The translations under genes and the position numbers were made by a program. Of a stretch of DNA of 64,000 nucleotides, positions 22,201 to 33,418 are shown one piece after another (position 1 is the first letter of the stretch; the number at the start of each line of letters is the position of its first letter). This DNA comes from Gyrodactylus bullatarudis (taxonomy: Eukaryota; Platyhelminthes; Monogenea; Gyrodactylidea; Gyrodactylidae): the NCBI GenBank assembly GCA_012064415.1, contig SSNU01000242.1, positions 1 to 64,000 on the forward strand, given 5' to 3'. The notes beneath the pieces are model-generated. The model made no database searches, was not told where the DNA came from, and saw only the letters and a program-made list of their open reading frames with translations.

Positions 22201-25200
22201 TGTCATGTACGGTGTCCTTTTGGTCAAAATCTATCGGTAAAAATAATTTTTCGAAATTCCTAAATCTTCATGAATAATAATATCTTTGGTATTTTCCAGA
22301 GTCTTGTCTTCATTCCAGTCAAGAAAGGCTCATAGAGTTTATGTCAGAGACAAGGATATGCTAAAATATCTCGGCGTCTTCATTGGGATCCACGTCGCTC
22401 TAATGGCTGGCTGGACATGCATAAATCTGGATTACATTAGTATGAGTCCCTGGTCAGAGTATAAAAACCTTGACCTTGGCATGCTCACTGAAACACAGGG
22501 TCAAGATTACCTCGGTAACTTGACCCATATCGATCCGACTCCTCGTTATGTTGTATGCCGAATTCTGTCATGGAATATTGTCGCAGAAATAAGTGAGTAT
22601 AGTTAATATTTATACAATCTTATACAATGGTAATTTTTTAAATCAACAGTTGAATTTGTGACGTTGATCTGTGCCATTCGGTATTGCTGTCTAGTCAAAT
22701 CAGCGCCAAACGAGTTTAAGGAAATGAACTGCATCACTATAGCCCTATTCATAGAAGCTTTTGTTTCTGGAGTTTTCCATATCCTCAGGTAAGCATCTTA
22801 TCAAATAATAACTCGAAATAAACATAAAAAGAATACAATCATAAAGGGTTTGGCCATAGAGTCGAATCATGATGCATATCTTTTGATTTCAATGAAGAAC
22901 TCATTGTGATGAATTTTCAGACGAATAAAGCTAGTTGATATGAAGTTCGGGAATCTATAATTTTCACAAAATTCTAATTTTTTCATCAAAAATTCAAATA
23001 TGATGAATAGATTCCTAATTTTATTCATCAGTAAATGTAACAAGCCCGTTTAAAAATCTGAAGAGATCCGGCGAGGTATAAGCTTTATTACTAGAGTGCC
23101 AAATAGGCCACTTTTTGGTGATCCATTTATTACTATTAAAACGAGATAAAGACATGTATTGATCGAGTGTGAGTTGATGATATTCGTCAGACCACAGCTC
23201 ACTAAGATTCATGTTCTTCTGTTTACACACACCAAAATATAGGCAAAACCCAATCCATGTGGACACTTCTTCAGAAGTTATGTGGCTGCATTTTGACTTT
23301 TTGTTGTCAAGATACATGTTAGAATTACGAGATATGTCTCTTATCATATCTAAATTAATCAGATGAAGAAAATAACATTTTCGCGGACCCTTTTAGACCT
23401 GGCTTGGCTCTGAATATATTACGAGCTGGTAGCTTTGTTCGACAGGGCTGGATGTTTGTAAATTCAAAGCTGCCACATTTTGACTTATGAAAGCTTATTG
23501 AAACGTCAAAATCATTTTCTTCGTCGCTGGAGCTTGTCTCTTGAAGAATATGGTCTTCATCTTCTGAGGATACATCTGAAAGATCATCATCGCTGAAAAT
23601 ATCAGAAACAAGTTTTCTAGAGAGAACACTGAGTTCGTCTTTACTCATTGTAAGGGGATAAAATAATGAAAGTAAAGTCTTTCAAATACATAATGCATTA
23701 CATTTTTATTCGGGGGTATTATACCCCCAGTTACCAAAGGAGGTATATATTTTTTGCATGAATATAAAATCAAACCCATTATAGCAACACATATTTTACT
23801 ATATAATTGAAAATCAAATTTAGAATAGAATAGTCACTCAGGTTGAAAAAAGAAAAAAAATTATCTAAAAATGTGATGTGAAAGTGATTGGGGGTATATA
23901 ACCCCCATTTCTCATTCAAGGGTTAATTGGTGTTTAAAATTATTTGAAATCAAAAAAGATGTTTAGCTTCGCTTTCAAAGTTTCCCATTTCAATGTACTT
24001 TTTTTCTATAACAGGCACTTCATTTGGACAAGTATACATCCAAAACATTCTTTCTTCCTTGATTTCCTTCGCCTACAATTTACAGTTACAGTCAATGTCA
24101 TTTTGATCATTGTTCCCAAAGTAAGTCATTCGATAACTCTTATTACTAAGGAGACTCAAAGAGTATTAAAATGCTTATTTCTACCAACTAGTTTACCCTC
24201 TGTTATTATTATTATCGTGATAATTTTAGTTCAACATTAATTGATTTTCCATATTTTTATTCGGTTTACTTGTAAGTAGTTTATGTGATTTTTTATGTTT
24301 GTAAATTCGCATTTAAAGTATTAAAATAATACCTTAAAACTGAAAAATAGTATTTTTCAAATTTTTTATATCTTAAAAAATAATTTTGAGGCTTTACTAA
24401 TGACTCATTAGGGATCAAAGTTAAGTTAAGATCTTAAAATGTATTATTTTCAAAATAAGGTATTAAAATAATACATTACCAATGATCTAAATCCACATTT
24501 TTTATAATTTTGAACCAAGTAGTTCTTCAGGGAGCTGTTCGGCATAGATTGACTATAACGTTGTTCGCTTGCTATCTGACTATGTTGTCTTTTGGCTTGT
24601 ATTGGTATATCTGTAGAAGAAGAAAGGGGAGAGAAAGGTGCACATTTTTTACGTTGTTTAACAAAAATAACTTTGGAGATAGTAATTTGGATAGTATTTC
24701 GTTAATTTTAGATTATTTTCAACATTAATTAATTTTGAATATATTTACTCGGAGTATTTATAAGTAGTTTATACAAGATAAATCCGCGATAAAGTATTAA
24801 AACAATACCACGAAATCGAAAAATATTATTTTTAAGATCATAAAAAATGTTTTTAAGGTATTATTTCTTATAATAGGTATTATACATAATATTAATAAAA
24901 CTAGCAGATACTATATAGGTAAAAGTTGAAAAAATTAATTTACTATTCACGCAAGAAACCCAATTCTTTTTGTGACCGGAATTTCATTCTCATTTTCTCA
25001 ATCTGACAGAAATTGTAATTTCAAAAATGTCTTTTGATATTAATAATCTCACAAATAAAAATTTTTTTTTCATAATTTTAATTTGAATTTAAATTATTTA
25101 TCCCTAAAAAAGTTGCATAAATGACGAGAATCCTATTGAAATTGTTTTTTTAATTGTTAATTATGAACGTTGGAAGATTTAAATTCTGAGATATTAAATG

Positions 25201-25979
25201 ACTTTTATCTGGAGAGATATCAAAAGTTTATTTTAAGCAAAAGGGAAGTAAATTTACTAACTCTTTATCCTTATTCCAGCTATGGTATATCAGATTTAGA
25301 AATTCCGGTGTTAGTAATTTATCAAATAATTTTCGCAATAATCCCGGCGAAGAAGGCAATAAACAAGAGTTACTCAGCTATTCAAACGATAATGATTTCA
25401 CCGATATCAATTTGTCAGACATGGACCCTGAAGTTATTCGAGTGAGTTGTAACCACGATCAGACATTTATGATAGGCTATACAAAAATTGAGTAGACATT
25501 AATCACCATCTCTTCCTTATTAGCGTGAACTAAAAAGATTATATGCTCAAATGGAGATTTACAAGTTGAAGGCGATGCGAAAGGATAATCCGCACATATC
25601 GAAGCGCCGTGGTGGTCGTAAGCAACGTCGATTCTCCCTACAACCCTTTCATAAGAAACATCACACTGGCAGTGGCGGCACTGTCAACATGAGCCAGATA
25701 CAATCAGAATCTCCCAGTGTCGTACAATCTGGGAGTGGACCACAGACAAACTCCCCGGAAACTTTACACATTGCTTTAGACTCACATGCAAGGGCATCTG
25801 GTCACCAACAGAGCTCATCGTCGGCCAGTGGAAAAATCTCCGACCACAGCAAGTCAGATAAGAAGTATTCAAATTCTATCCTCATCCATGAAGAGGAAAT
25901 TTCCCGTATCTCTGAGGACTCTGTCAATAGTGTTGAAGAGACAACATTGAACTTGTTGAAATTGAACTCAAACGACTGA
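19254..25979 (+). CDS. Orphan class C GPCR of the GPR158/GPR179 type
   Basis: Eleven exons join in phase: 19254-19744, 20645-20726, 21552-21617, 21683-21796, 21858-21926, 22127-22236, 22300-22592, 22650-22788, 24015-24120, 25280-25441 and 25524-25979, about 695 aa. A signal peptide (LRVVMIIFLLLYDSHG) follows the chosen ATG; an in-frame ATG at 19158 would place it internally. The ectodomain has a cache-like GQWAPIYC block and several Cys. Seven membrane segments follow: TM1 FFVQIFCIIACLFLGVLIF, TM3 GPWLRGIGFSVMYGVLLVKIYR, the loop SRKAHRV.VRDKDMLKYLGV, TM6 ..ALFIEAFVSGVFHILR, TM7 ..LQFTVTVNVILIIVPKLWYI. These are class C features, and the TM5-TM6 region (APNEFKE..) resembles GPR158. The tail starts ELKRLYAQ, then ISKRRGGRKQRRFSLQ. 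Vertebrate GPR158 binds RGS7-Gbeta5 and senses glycine; whether this protein does is unknown. Intron 8 holds a piggyBac relic. Confidence 0.85.
21060..21250. repeat. Foldback repeat family 1, partial copy in a GPCR intron
   Basis: Shares GGAGTTTATGATTTTTACAA, AAATATGTTGAATCTGATGT and the CATCGTATGAAAATTGAATT block with other family 1 copies. It lies in intron 2 of the GPR158-like gene. No ORF. Confidence 0.5.
22920..23010. repeat. Foldback repeat family 1, left arm next to the piggyBac relic
   Basis: Starts AAAGCTAGTTGATATGAAGTT, the family 1 terminus, and is lost at about 23010 where the piggyBac-like coding sequence begins. The inverse arm is missing, so the join is a breakpoint between two mobile sequences. 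Confidence 0.5.
23015..23926 (-). mobile_element. 5' part of a piggyBac element in GPCR intron 8
   Basis: On the minus strand the element starts after TTAA (23923-23926) with CCCTTGAATGAG and then GGGGGTTATATACCCCC, a hairpin; a second GGGGGTATTATACCCCC-type hairpin is at about 23714-23731. TTAA plus CCC is the piggyBac end. A broken transposase follows, and the 3' half is missing: the sequence breaks off at about 23010 into a foldback repeat. It is therefore a 5' half only. Confidence 0.75.
23021..23648 (-). pseudogene. piggyBac transposase N-terminal part, broken
   Basis: The frame from 23648 has an acidic, Ser-rich start (SDDDLSDVSSEDEDH, SSSDEEND), as piggyBac transposases do, and ends at a TAA near 23355. 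The next frame, from 23347, continues with the piggyBac-like SEEVSTWIGFCLYFGV and LSELWSDEYHQLTL stretches. One stop and one frameshift lie between the two, and part of the usual TNRYA region seems deleted. No catalytic Asp of the DDD triad is present. The matching C-terminal kind of fragment is at 54600-55258, on the other strand. Confidence 0.75.
24160..24910. repeat. Duplicated AT-rich block with AAGTATTAAAATAATAC words
   Basis: A block around 24228-24480 (CAACATTAATTGATTTTCC, AAGTAGTTTATG, AGTATTAAAATAATACC) is repeated with changes at about 24718-24900. The AGTATTAAAATAATAC word is near-palindromic. Between the copies, about 24510-24618 shares a ~100-base segment (CCAAGTAGTTCTTCAGGGAG, CTGACTATGTTGTCTT) with 36000-36085 in inverse orientation and partly with 38405-38450. 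It lies in GPCR intron 9; no exon. Confidence 0.5.
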
Positions 25980-27715
25980 AAGAAGGTTCCCGCAGAATTT
26001 TCTATGACTTGCAAAAACTCTTCCTGTTACACGTGTCCCCTCAACGAGAAACTATATTAACACCCTGTGTAGGAATATTTCTCCAGGATATTTAAATTTC
26101 CTTTTGCAGTAAACTTTTGTATAATTCTGATAGATGATATATATCATTCCCAAATTCTTTTGAATCCCTTACCCCCACTCCCTTGACTCATTCAAAATTA
26201 CTACAAGTTTGCTTTGCTTCTGATAAACAAGAATATTTTATTTAATTCAGCATTGCGAAAATCATGATTTTTTCTAAGAATCGAATATTTCTGTCCTCTT
26301 ATTTATTTTTGTTCAATTTTTTTGTACGGATCAAGAAAAATTTAGAAAACTAGACCAAGAAGGCCCCACAACCCCGTACAAACTTTCTTCAATTTCAATA
26401 TTACAAAAGAATTACAAACATGGTATTAAAAGAATTAATTTTATCAACTTTACAATCTTACAAACGTTTAAGAAGCAAAATAAAATGGGTGAACAATGAA
26501 TGGACAAGAAACAGTTCATTGTGTGTGTAGGGTCTTGGAAGGAAATTTTCATTAAAGATTTTAAAAAATTTCATTGATTACTAAGAATTAAAGAAAAGTC
26601 TTATATATAATTTATTTGTAAATACTGAAACCTGTTTAATAAAAGAAATTATCGAGAAAATTTACCCTTTTTTACGTAATAATGTAAATTAGAATTCACT
26701 GTTTTCAATGAAGGATTTATTGTGAGGTTTCAGAAGACAAGATCACTCTTTCCTCCCAAAGTATTTATCACTTGGACTTTTACGGTTTCTACCCTTCTTA
26801 GTTATTGCAAGATGCAGGTTTCTTAGCATTTCTATTTCCGCTAATTACAGGTTGAGAGATGATTAGTTTACACAGTCTTAAAAATCCGAAATCCAATTTT
26901 GTAGAGAATTTTTTGGTGATTTCAGAAATGTGCTTCTTAAAAAGTTCTACAATTTTTGAGTTATTCGTAAAAAACTTTTCGAAAATTATGCTTCTCTAGA
27001 ATATTTTCATTGAAAAATCTCTATTTTACTACTATTTAATAATAAACATGGAGTTGTAGATTAATTTCATTGATGAATTACTACGACTGTTGTCTTTTTT
27101 TGATTTTTAGGTGTTAAATAATAGAGATTAGTCAATGAAAATATTTTACACAAGTACATGATTTTCGAAAAGATGCAGGCATAAAATTGACTTGAGGATT
27201 TCCGAAATAAATAGGTAGATTTTCAACTTTGACTTTGAATAGCTCAGAATCTAGAAGAGTCTCTTTTGTGAAAAATTTCTTCCTGAACAAGATGATGTCA
27301 TTTCTGTCTTTCTATCACATTCATGTTTTTCTCTGTTGCAAGTCGAGTTTTCAGTTTTTACCGAATAACTCGAAAACTCTATTGAAGAATATATTTTATG
27401 AAGCACATGTCTGAAATCACCGAAAAATTCTCTACTAAAGTCCAATTTGTGAGACTGTTTTAGGTTTAAATTACTCTCTGGAATTTGGGTTGAGCTAGCA
27501 AAAGGACTCTCTGCTAGTAACTCTGCAACCTTTTTGCCAACTTTTTCTTGTTCGTGTAACGCTTCTTACCTGTGAAATTAGGCTTAAGTAATTTGATATA
27601 ATGGGACAATTAAAATTCAAGGTTAGCTCAAAAGAATACAAATGTGAAAAGAAACAGAACTTTGATCTAAATATATATATATTCATTTTTGTTAATACAT
27701 AGATAACTGGATAGA
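25980..27715. other. Intergenic stretch between the GPCR and the SDR genes
   Basis: This holds the GPCR 3' UTR (AATAAA at 26639-26644), then AT-rich DNA. About 26870-27450 is the second, uninterrupted copy of repeat family I (see 2300-3250). No coding exon recognised. Confidence 0.6.
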
Positions 27716-30700
27716 TTAACGACCTTTGAACTGTAACATAAGTCTACTAATATCGATTACATCTTTGATACGATCCATGACTGGAGATGGTAGAAAACTA
27801 GAATAAAGATGAAAATTTAAACATGTGCGAATAATTACATTTTTACACATTGGGATAAGAATGTATCAAGATGAATCAAAATCCAATTATCAGTTCCATT
27901 TCGAATGTATATTCAACCTTTTGGAATATACAGAATTTACCAAATTACCCTGAAACTCATCTAAATCAAGCGATGACATACAAAGAAAATTTTAAGAGTC
28001 TTTAATAAATTTTAGCCATTTCTTGAGTTTAACTAATCCAAATGAAACACAAAAGGGGGGCTACTTCTGAAGATAACCTTATTACTAGAGCGTGCAAATC
28101 ATTCCAGCCCTGATCGTAATGATTAGGGCCTCGAAAGCATATTTTTTCTAAAGTATCAAGAAAATGTTATTGAAATTTTTCATGAACTGATAACTAGATT
28201 ACTGATTTAAAGCTTTAAACTATTTATGTTGGAAAATATTCCTTCGAGAATTCAGAAAAATATTTATTTTGTAAAATATATGGTATAACAGTTGAACGGT
28301 CGTTTTGTATCATAAAAAATTCCAAAAATTTTATGATTTGAATAGAAAATTTTGCGAGAATTTACGACTAAGTAGTATTGATGATTCATTTTTTCAGTTT
28401 ATTAGGTACTATTTTTGAGACTCTAGTCATTATTAATTATCCACGAACTTTTCTCAGTGAAAAAAGACGTTCAAGACTGATTCACATTAATGATTGCCTA
28501 AATTTAGTGAGGAAGAAACATTTACAGACATATTTTATAACGATTCAGTGTTGGAATGGAAAAAGAATCAACCGGAAAACACAAAAGACATATGGAGAAT
28601 TATTAAAAAAGAATCTATCGATTGCATAAGGAGTGATATCTAAATGGAAGAAGGAATATACTTACCTCTGGAAGAAGGGTATCAAGCAAAGACGCTTAGG
28701 AATGAAAATGTCAGCCTCTTCGTAGAGGATTCCTTCGATAATTCGCTTTGATGATTCTTCAACTGAGTTAATTGGCAGGATTGAATTCAACTTTCTTGTT
28801 TTTTTGGGAAGAGGAAAAAAAGACTTTGAAAATAGGTAATTATAGTTTTGAAAAAAATGACACATTTGACATGGAAAATCAAGCAAGCATTGGTTTTGTT
28901 CAAAATTTATAGATAAACGTGGATCTATCTATCAGAGAGAGGTAAATTATAAAAATTTATTCGATTAGGTAGGGCAGAATGTTTTGTCTCAAATTTTGCC
29001 TTTAAAATTGCTTATGGTAGGGATACATTTTATATAGGGTTAATTCCAAAAGTCACCCCAATGAAAATTTCAAAGCTTCCTCAAATTAATTATTGTTATT
29101 TCAAAATTCCAGTCTCTACCAGATTTATTGTCAGATAAATTTTATGAACGGTTAAACTTCTATTCAAAGATTAAAAGTGAACTTTCTGCTTATATAGAAA
29201 AAAAACTTACGCGAATCTAGGTTCATACAAATTTTCGCTACCTCTGAAGAGAATTAATTTTATGTTTCTCAAAATAGTGAAATAAGAAGAGTTATTAAAA
29301 ATCAAGATAAAGTTTAATGAAATTTAGTGTTAAATAAATTTATTCTTAAAAAGTTTCTTTTGAAAAATTTTGGGGTGATTTTTGGAATTAACCCTTTTAT
29401 ATAATGAATAAAATCGTGCAGACAAGAAACTCAATGACTTAATAGAATTAAAATTATCTTGTTAAATGACAAAGGAAAAAAGAGCACTGCTTTTCTTCTA
29501 AGGGCATTTTCTAATTCGTAGATGTGTGTTCAATTCCTAGAAATAAACTTAAATCTATATCTCAAATATTTGTGGATTCCGACTCAAATAGAAAAGATGA
29601 AATTTTTGCTTAACTAATGAATTAGATTTTTGTCGACCTGGCACAGAATTTGCCCAGACGAAATTTTCTTTTAATGATTAAGTACAAAGTTGATATCTTA
29701 GCCCGTTTAAATATTGAAATTAGCTTTCAGAAAATTTCCAAATTTGGTTAAAATAACTTGAAATATCTATCCAAAAATTGAAAAATAAACTTGATTAAAA
29801 ATGGGCCCTAGATAAATATTCTGTCAGAAACTAAAATTTATCCAGTAGAAGAAAGCATCTGAAACGACCGAATTAAAATTTTCTTAAAGATTCATCAAGA
29901 GTGTCACTAAGAAATTTAAGCTACAAAATTACACTGGAACTAATCGGTAATAAAAATAAGCTCATTTTAACCTAAAAAGTAGCTTTTATTTTTGATAATC
30001 TATAATTTTTGCTCAAATTATGAAATATTCGAGTTCATTTGGAATCTCATAGATCATTTTGGTCAGACCGCAAAGAAACCAAAAACAATATCAAGGAATG
30101 AAAAATGAATGATCTCATTTTATTCGAGTCCCTAGACACATTTAAAATAATTTAATGCAAGCAAGTGTTTTGTACTCTATCCGGGTCTATTTTCTGCATG
30201 GATCTAAGCAATAGAGGATGACTCACCTGACATCAACACCATCAAACATCCCAGTATTTATAAAGTATGGCATAACATTGGTAGTTTTAATAGACTTTTC
30301 AAGCTTTCCAATTCTGAGTTCATTGCGCAAACTTTCGCAAAACATGACAGCACCGGCCTTACTAGCATTATATTCACCTAGGCCAGGTGTTGGAAAATGT
30401 CCAGCTATTGAATTCACCATGACAATGTGTCCACGAGGTTCTAGGTCTGATTTCCGCTGTCCAATCTCATCTGCAAGACCGGGATATTTGAGCAAATCTT
30501 TTCCCAACATGTCAGGAAGCAAACGTCGAACTAGCTGAAATGTTTCATTAAACAATTTCAAGACCTTACATAAAAGTGTGATACCAAATTGACTTGAATG
30601 ACCTTCTCAAAATCTTGGTCTGTTTGACTCAAAAGATATTTGCCCTTAACAATACCTGCGTTACTTATGAGTAGAGTGACACGTCCAAATTTTTCATGGG

Positions 30701-31031
30701 CAAACTTGACCAGAGCATCAATGTCGCTGATTTTAGTGACATCACATTTAATGGGATAAATCTCCATCGTGGAATTCACACGTTTAAGATCCTCCTTCAA
30801 AGTCTCCAATTTATCAATGTTGATATCGGCTAGAATGAGTTTATGACAGTGCCTTGACAAGTCGATGGCCATCTGGTAGCCGAGGCCCATGCCAGCACCT
30901 GTGATAAGGGCCACATCTTGCTTGAGGCATTTAATCTTTCTAGTTGAGATTAGTTTGCGTAAAAAATATGCGGTTAGTCCATATATAGCAGTTGATAGGA
31001 TTTTAACCACGTCCAAGGTCAGCCTCAACAT
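27716..31031 (-). CDS. Short-chain dehydrogenase/reductase A (SDR16C-like), one-base frame problem
   Basis: Minus-strand exons are 31031-30570, 30534-30227, 28823-28666 and 27797-27716; the first intron is 35 nt. An N-terminal hydrophobic segment (ILSTAIYGLTAYFLRKLI) suggests membrane anchoring on the ER or lipid droplets. Then come the NAD(P) motif TGAGMGLG, the NAG motif (LLISNAGIV), the catalytic Ser (MVNSIAG) and YNASK, followed by NVMPYFINTGMF. The tail exon ends LMLQFKGR, like RDHE2/HSD17B11-type proteins, which oxidise retinol or steroids. Substrate is unknown. Exons sum to 1010 nt, one short of a full frame: the join of exon 2 to exon 3 is out of phase by one, beside a T7 run, so an indel, sequencing error or recent pseudogenisation is possible. 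Confidence 0.8.
28824..30226. other. Intron 2 of SDR gene A, holding a GGGTTAATTCC element
   Basis: Besides the 358-bp element at 29037-29394, nothing coding is seen. Confidence 0.5.
29037..29394. mobile_element. GGGTTAATTCC element, short copy, 9-bp target duplication
   Basis: Inverted ends GGGTTAATTCCAAAA.TCACCCC / GGGGTGATTTTTGGAATTAACCC are flanked by an exact 9-bp duplication TTTTATATA (29028-29036 and 29395-29403). A 9-bp duplication points to a Mutator-type transposase. Inside, read on the plus strand, is a decayed coding remnant shared with the longer copy at 56672-57328 (AAACTTACGCGAAT.TAGGTTC, GTTTCTCAA). It begins with ATG right after the left end but now has stops. Confidence 0.8.
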
Positions 31032-31248
31032 TCCGGGGTTGGTTAATCTCGAGAAATGTCAACTTTATTCATTTCCAAATTCTATTCTTTTAGAGACATA
31101 TCGTCGATTTCTTAATTGGATAACATGAGTGTATGTTAGTTTCTGTTCTGTTCTTGACAACAAGAAAAACATTAAATGCATACAACAAATATGTACAATG
31201 GATTATTTTTTATTCAAAGAATCAATAAGAATCAGAATTACATAATGA

Positions 31249-32749
31249 TCAATTTTTATCTGAACGTATCAACTCATGGAGTCCACATATGCTGTAGATA
31301 ATTGAAAGGAGTCGAGTCGATAGACAACTGAAAGAGAAATTCACTACATTAGTTTTAAATTCATAAATTTTTTACAAATTTAAGAGTCTTGTGAAAAAAA
31401 AACTTTCAAAGAGGAATTATTTTATCCTAAGACTTTTACTATATCGATAGTCTGAGAGATTCCACATCAATTGATCTATTTACCACACTTCCAAAAATGA
31501 AATTATCTATCCTGAACCAGGTGATCAAGAGAGGGTCACGTCCGATATTCTTTCTTTTTCGAATATCACTATGTTCACTATTATATTTGTTATGCTGTGG
31601 TATTAAATGATTTTTGGTGATCTAATACTGAAAAGTCATTTCTTCAAAACCATAGAAAAAAGATAAATGCTTGGCTCTTTGGGAATGGGAATCACTGAAA
31701 TTTCTGAATACATAAATCAAATTCAGTTTGTAAAAGAAAGGTTAGACATTAATAATAAATCTTACTGTTTCACAATTGGAAAAATTTGAACAAATCTTCC
31801 TATGTAAACTTCTTGTTCATTATATTTTATAGCTTTGATAATTCGTTCAGCAACGTATTCTTGTTTGAGACTAGGAAAGATACACGGGAAGCTAAAGGGC
31901 AGAATAACATTTATTTTTCAAAATTAATTTATTCGTAAAGTATTGACTTACGAGCTGTCAATGTTCTCAAATAAATTGGTATCAATTCTGTAAGGCATAA
32001 CGTTAGTGGTAGAGATGAATTTTTCTAAATTTCCCATTTTTAATTCTTCCCTGAGGCACTCTATGAGGAGAATTGTTCCAGCCTTTGATGAACAGTAACT
32101 AGACAGCAAAGCAGAAGGAATTTGACCTGCGATTGAACTAACAGCAACAATATGACCCTTGGCTTCATTATTAGATTCAAGTTTAAACTGAGTCATTCTC
32201 GGATAATCGTGTAGTTTCTTGCCCAACATTGCGGGAAGAAAGGCTTGGATCATCTGGAATAATTTAATAAAAAATTTGTAAGCTTACATAGAAATTGGAC
32301 AGGAAATTGACTTTGACAGTAGATTCAAACTCCAAAGGACTAGAGCTGAGCAAAGACGAGCAAGAGTAATAGCCTGCATTAGAAATCAAGAGGCTAACTC
32401 GTCCGTGTTCCGATGCAATTTTAGCTTTTAGATAATTGATTGCCTCAGGATCGCGTAAATCACAGGTGTAACGGGAAATTTTAATATTCCATTGTTCTGT
32501 GATTTCCTCATCAAGTCTCTTTAGTCCTTCAGTATGAATGTCAACTACGATCAACTTCTTGACTTGTCTAGCTAATCTCAATGAGATTTGATAGCCTAAT
32601 CCTGAGGCAGCGCCAGTAACTAGAGTTATTTCATTGGAAAGATCTTTCTCTGGGATCAATTTTAGTACAAAATAGTTTTTTAAGAATAGAACTAATCCAT
32701 AAATCAGTTTAGCGAATAGATTTAGACACTCAAAAAGTAAATCTTTCAT
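31249..32749 (-). CDS. Short-chain dehydrogenase/reductase B (SDR16C-like)
   Basis: Minus-strand exons are 32749-32288, 32253-31952, 31891-31766 and 31327-31249, 969 nt in all, giving 322 aa in one clean frame. The first intron is 34 nt. It has an N-terminal hydrophobic segment, TGAASGLG for cofactor binding, LLISNAGYY, the catalytic VSSIAGQIPSALLSSYCSSK (Ser..Tyr-x3-Lys) and NVMPYRIDT, then FPSLKQEYVAERIIKAI, typical of the SDR16C C-terminal part. It is a tandem paralogue of SDR A: exon 1 is 462 nt in both, and all splice positions correspond. SDR16C enzymes act on retinoids, steroids or fatty alcohol-type lipids at ER membranes; the substrate here is unknown. The gap to SDR A is only 217 bp. 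Confidence 0.9.
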
Positions 32750-33418
32750 AAATAAGAACTATTAAAACAATTATCAAACCTGTTTTAAATGAGAACACGT
32801 GCTTAAGCTTTTTTTGCTTTTGCGGAAAATTGATTATGAATTCTACAAGTCTTGAGGGTGATATCTGATTTTGTCGGATAATATCGGATATTTATTTAGA
32901 ATTACGAGCCAAAAATTCATTCAATAATTGAATGAAATTTGTGAAATAATATTTACGTCTATCAGCATACAAATTTATCATACTATTTTTCATTGAAAAA
33001 CAGTGAAATACAGTACCGCTTTGTTCAAAAAGTTTATCGTATATCACCCTTATCAAGACTAGTTATTGTTAGCTGAGAAAATCTTCCTGTAAGAAGAAGG
33101 AATATATAGTTCAAACTAATTGATTTTTAAAAAAGTGAATTGGATGAAAATATATGGTTATCTGATTATCTACTAGTGCAAAGGAAAACTGAATTTAAAT
33201 GGAAAAAAAATTTATTAAATCTTGAACAAATTAAATTAAATATTTACAAATAAAGAACATGTCAATGTTAGGTTACATAACAGGAAAGACCTGGTGAGAA
33301 AATAAATAAATTCAGTACATTTGTCAGAGAAAAAGGTTATAGGACATTTGAAATATTTAAAAATATTTCAAATCAGAGATTTTAGATGTAGAAACATGTT
33401 GCTCACCATTACCTCCAT
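32750..33418. other. Short intergenic stretch, nothing recognised
   Basis: AT-rich DNA between the start of SDR B and the end of the golgin gene, presumably holding the SDR B promoter and the golgin 3' UTR. No repeats or exons recognised. Confidence 0.5.

Noticed and set aside
19158..22606. First reading of the receptor as a Frizzled/Smoothened protein
   Set aside because: The ectodomain lacks the ten-Cys CRD pattern, and the membrane region has class C features (loop SRKAHRV..DKDMLK, TM7 ..VTVNVILIIVPK) that match GPR158-type receptors instead.
24510..24728. ORF with a membrane-like segment (LTITLFACYLTMLSFGLYWYI) inside a GPCR intron
   Set aside because: The sequence is part of a dispersed repeat shared with 36.0 and 38.4 kb, has no matching phase with the receptor, and the receptor's TM7 is complete without it.
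28378..28629. 83-codon plus-strand ORF in SDR A intron 3
   Set aside because: No recognisable family, basic AT-rich composition, and it lies antisense in an intron; no supporting signal.
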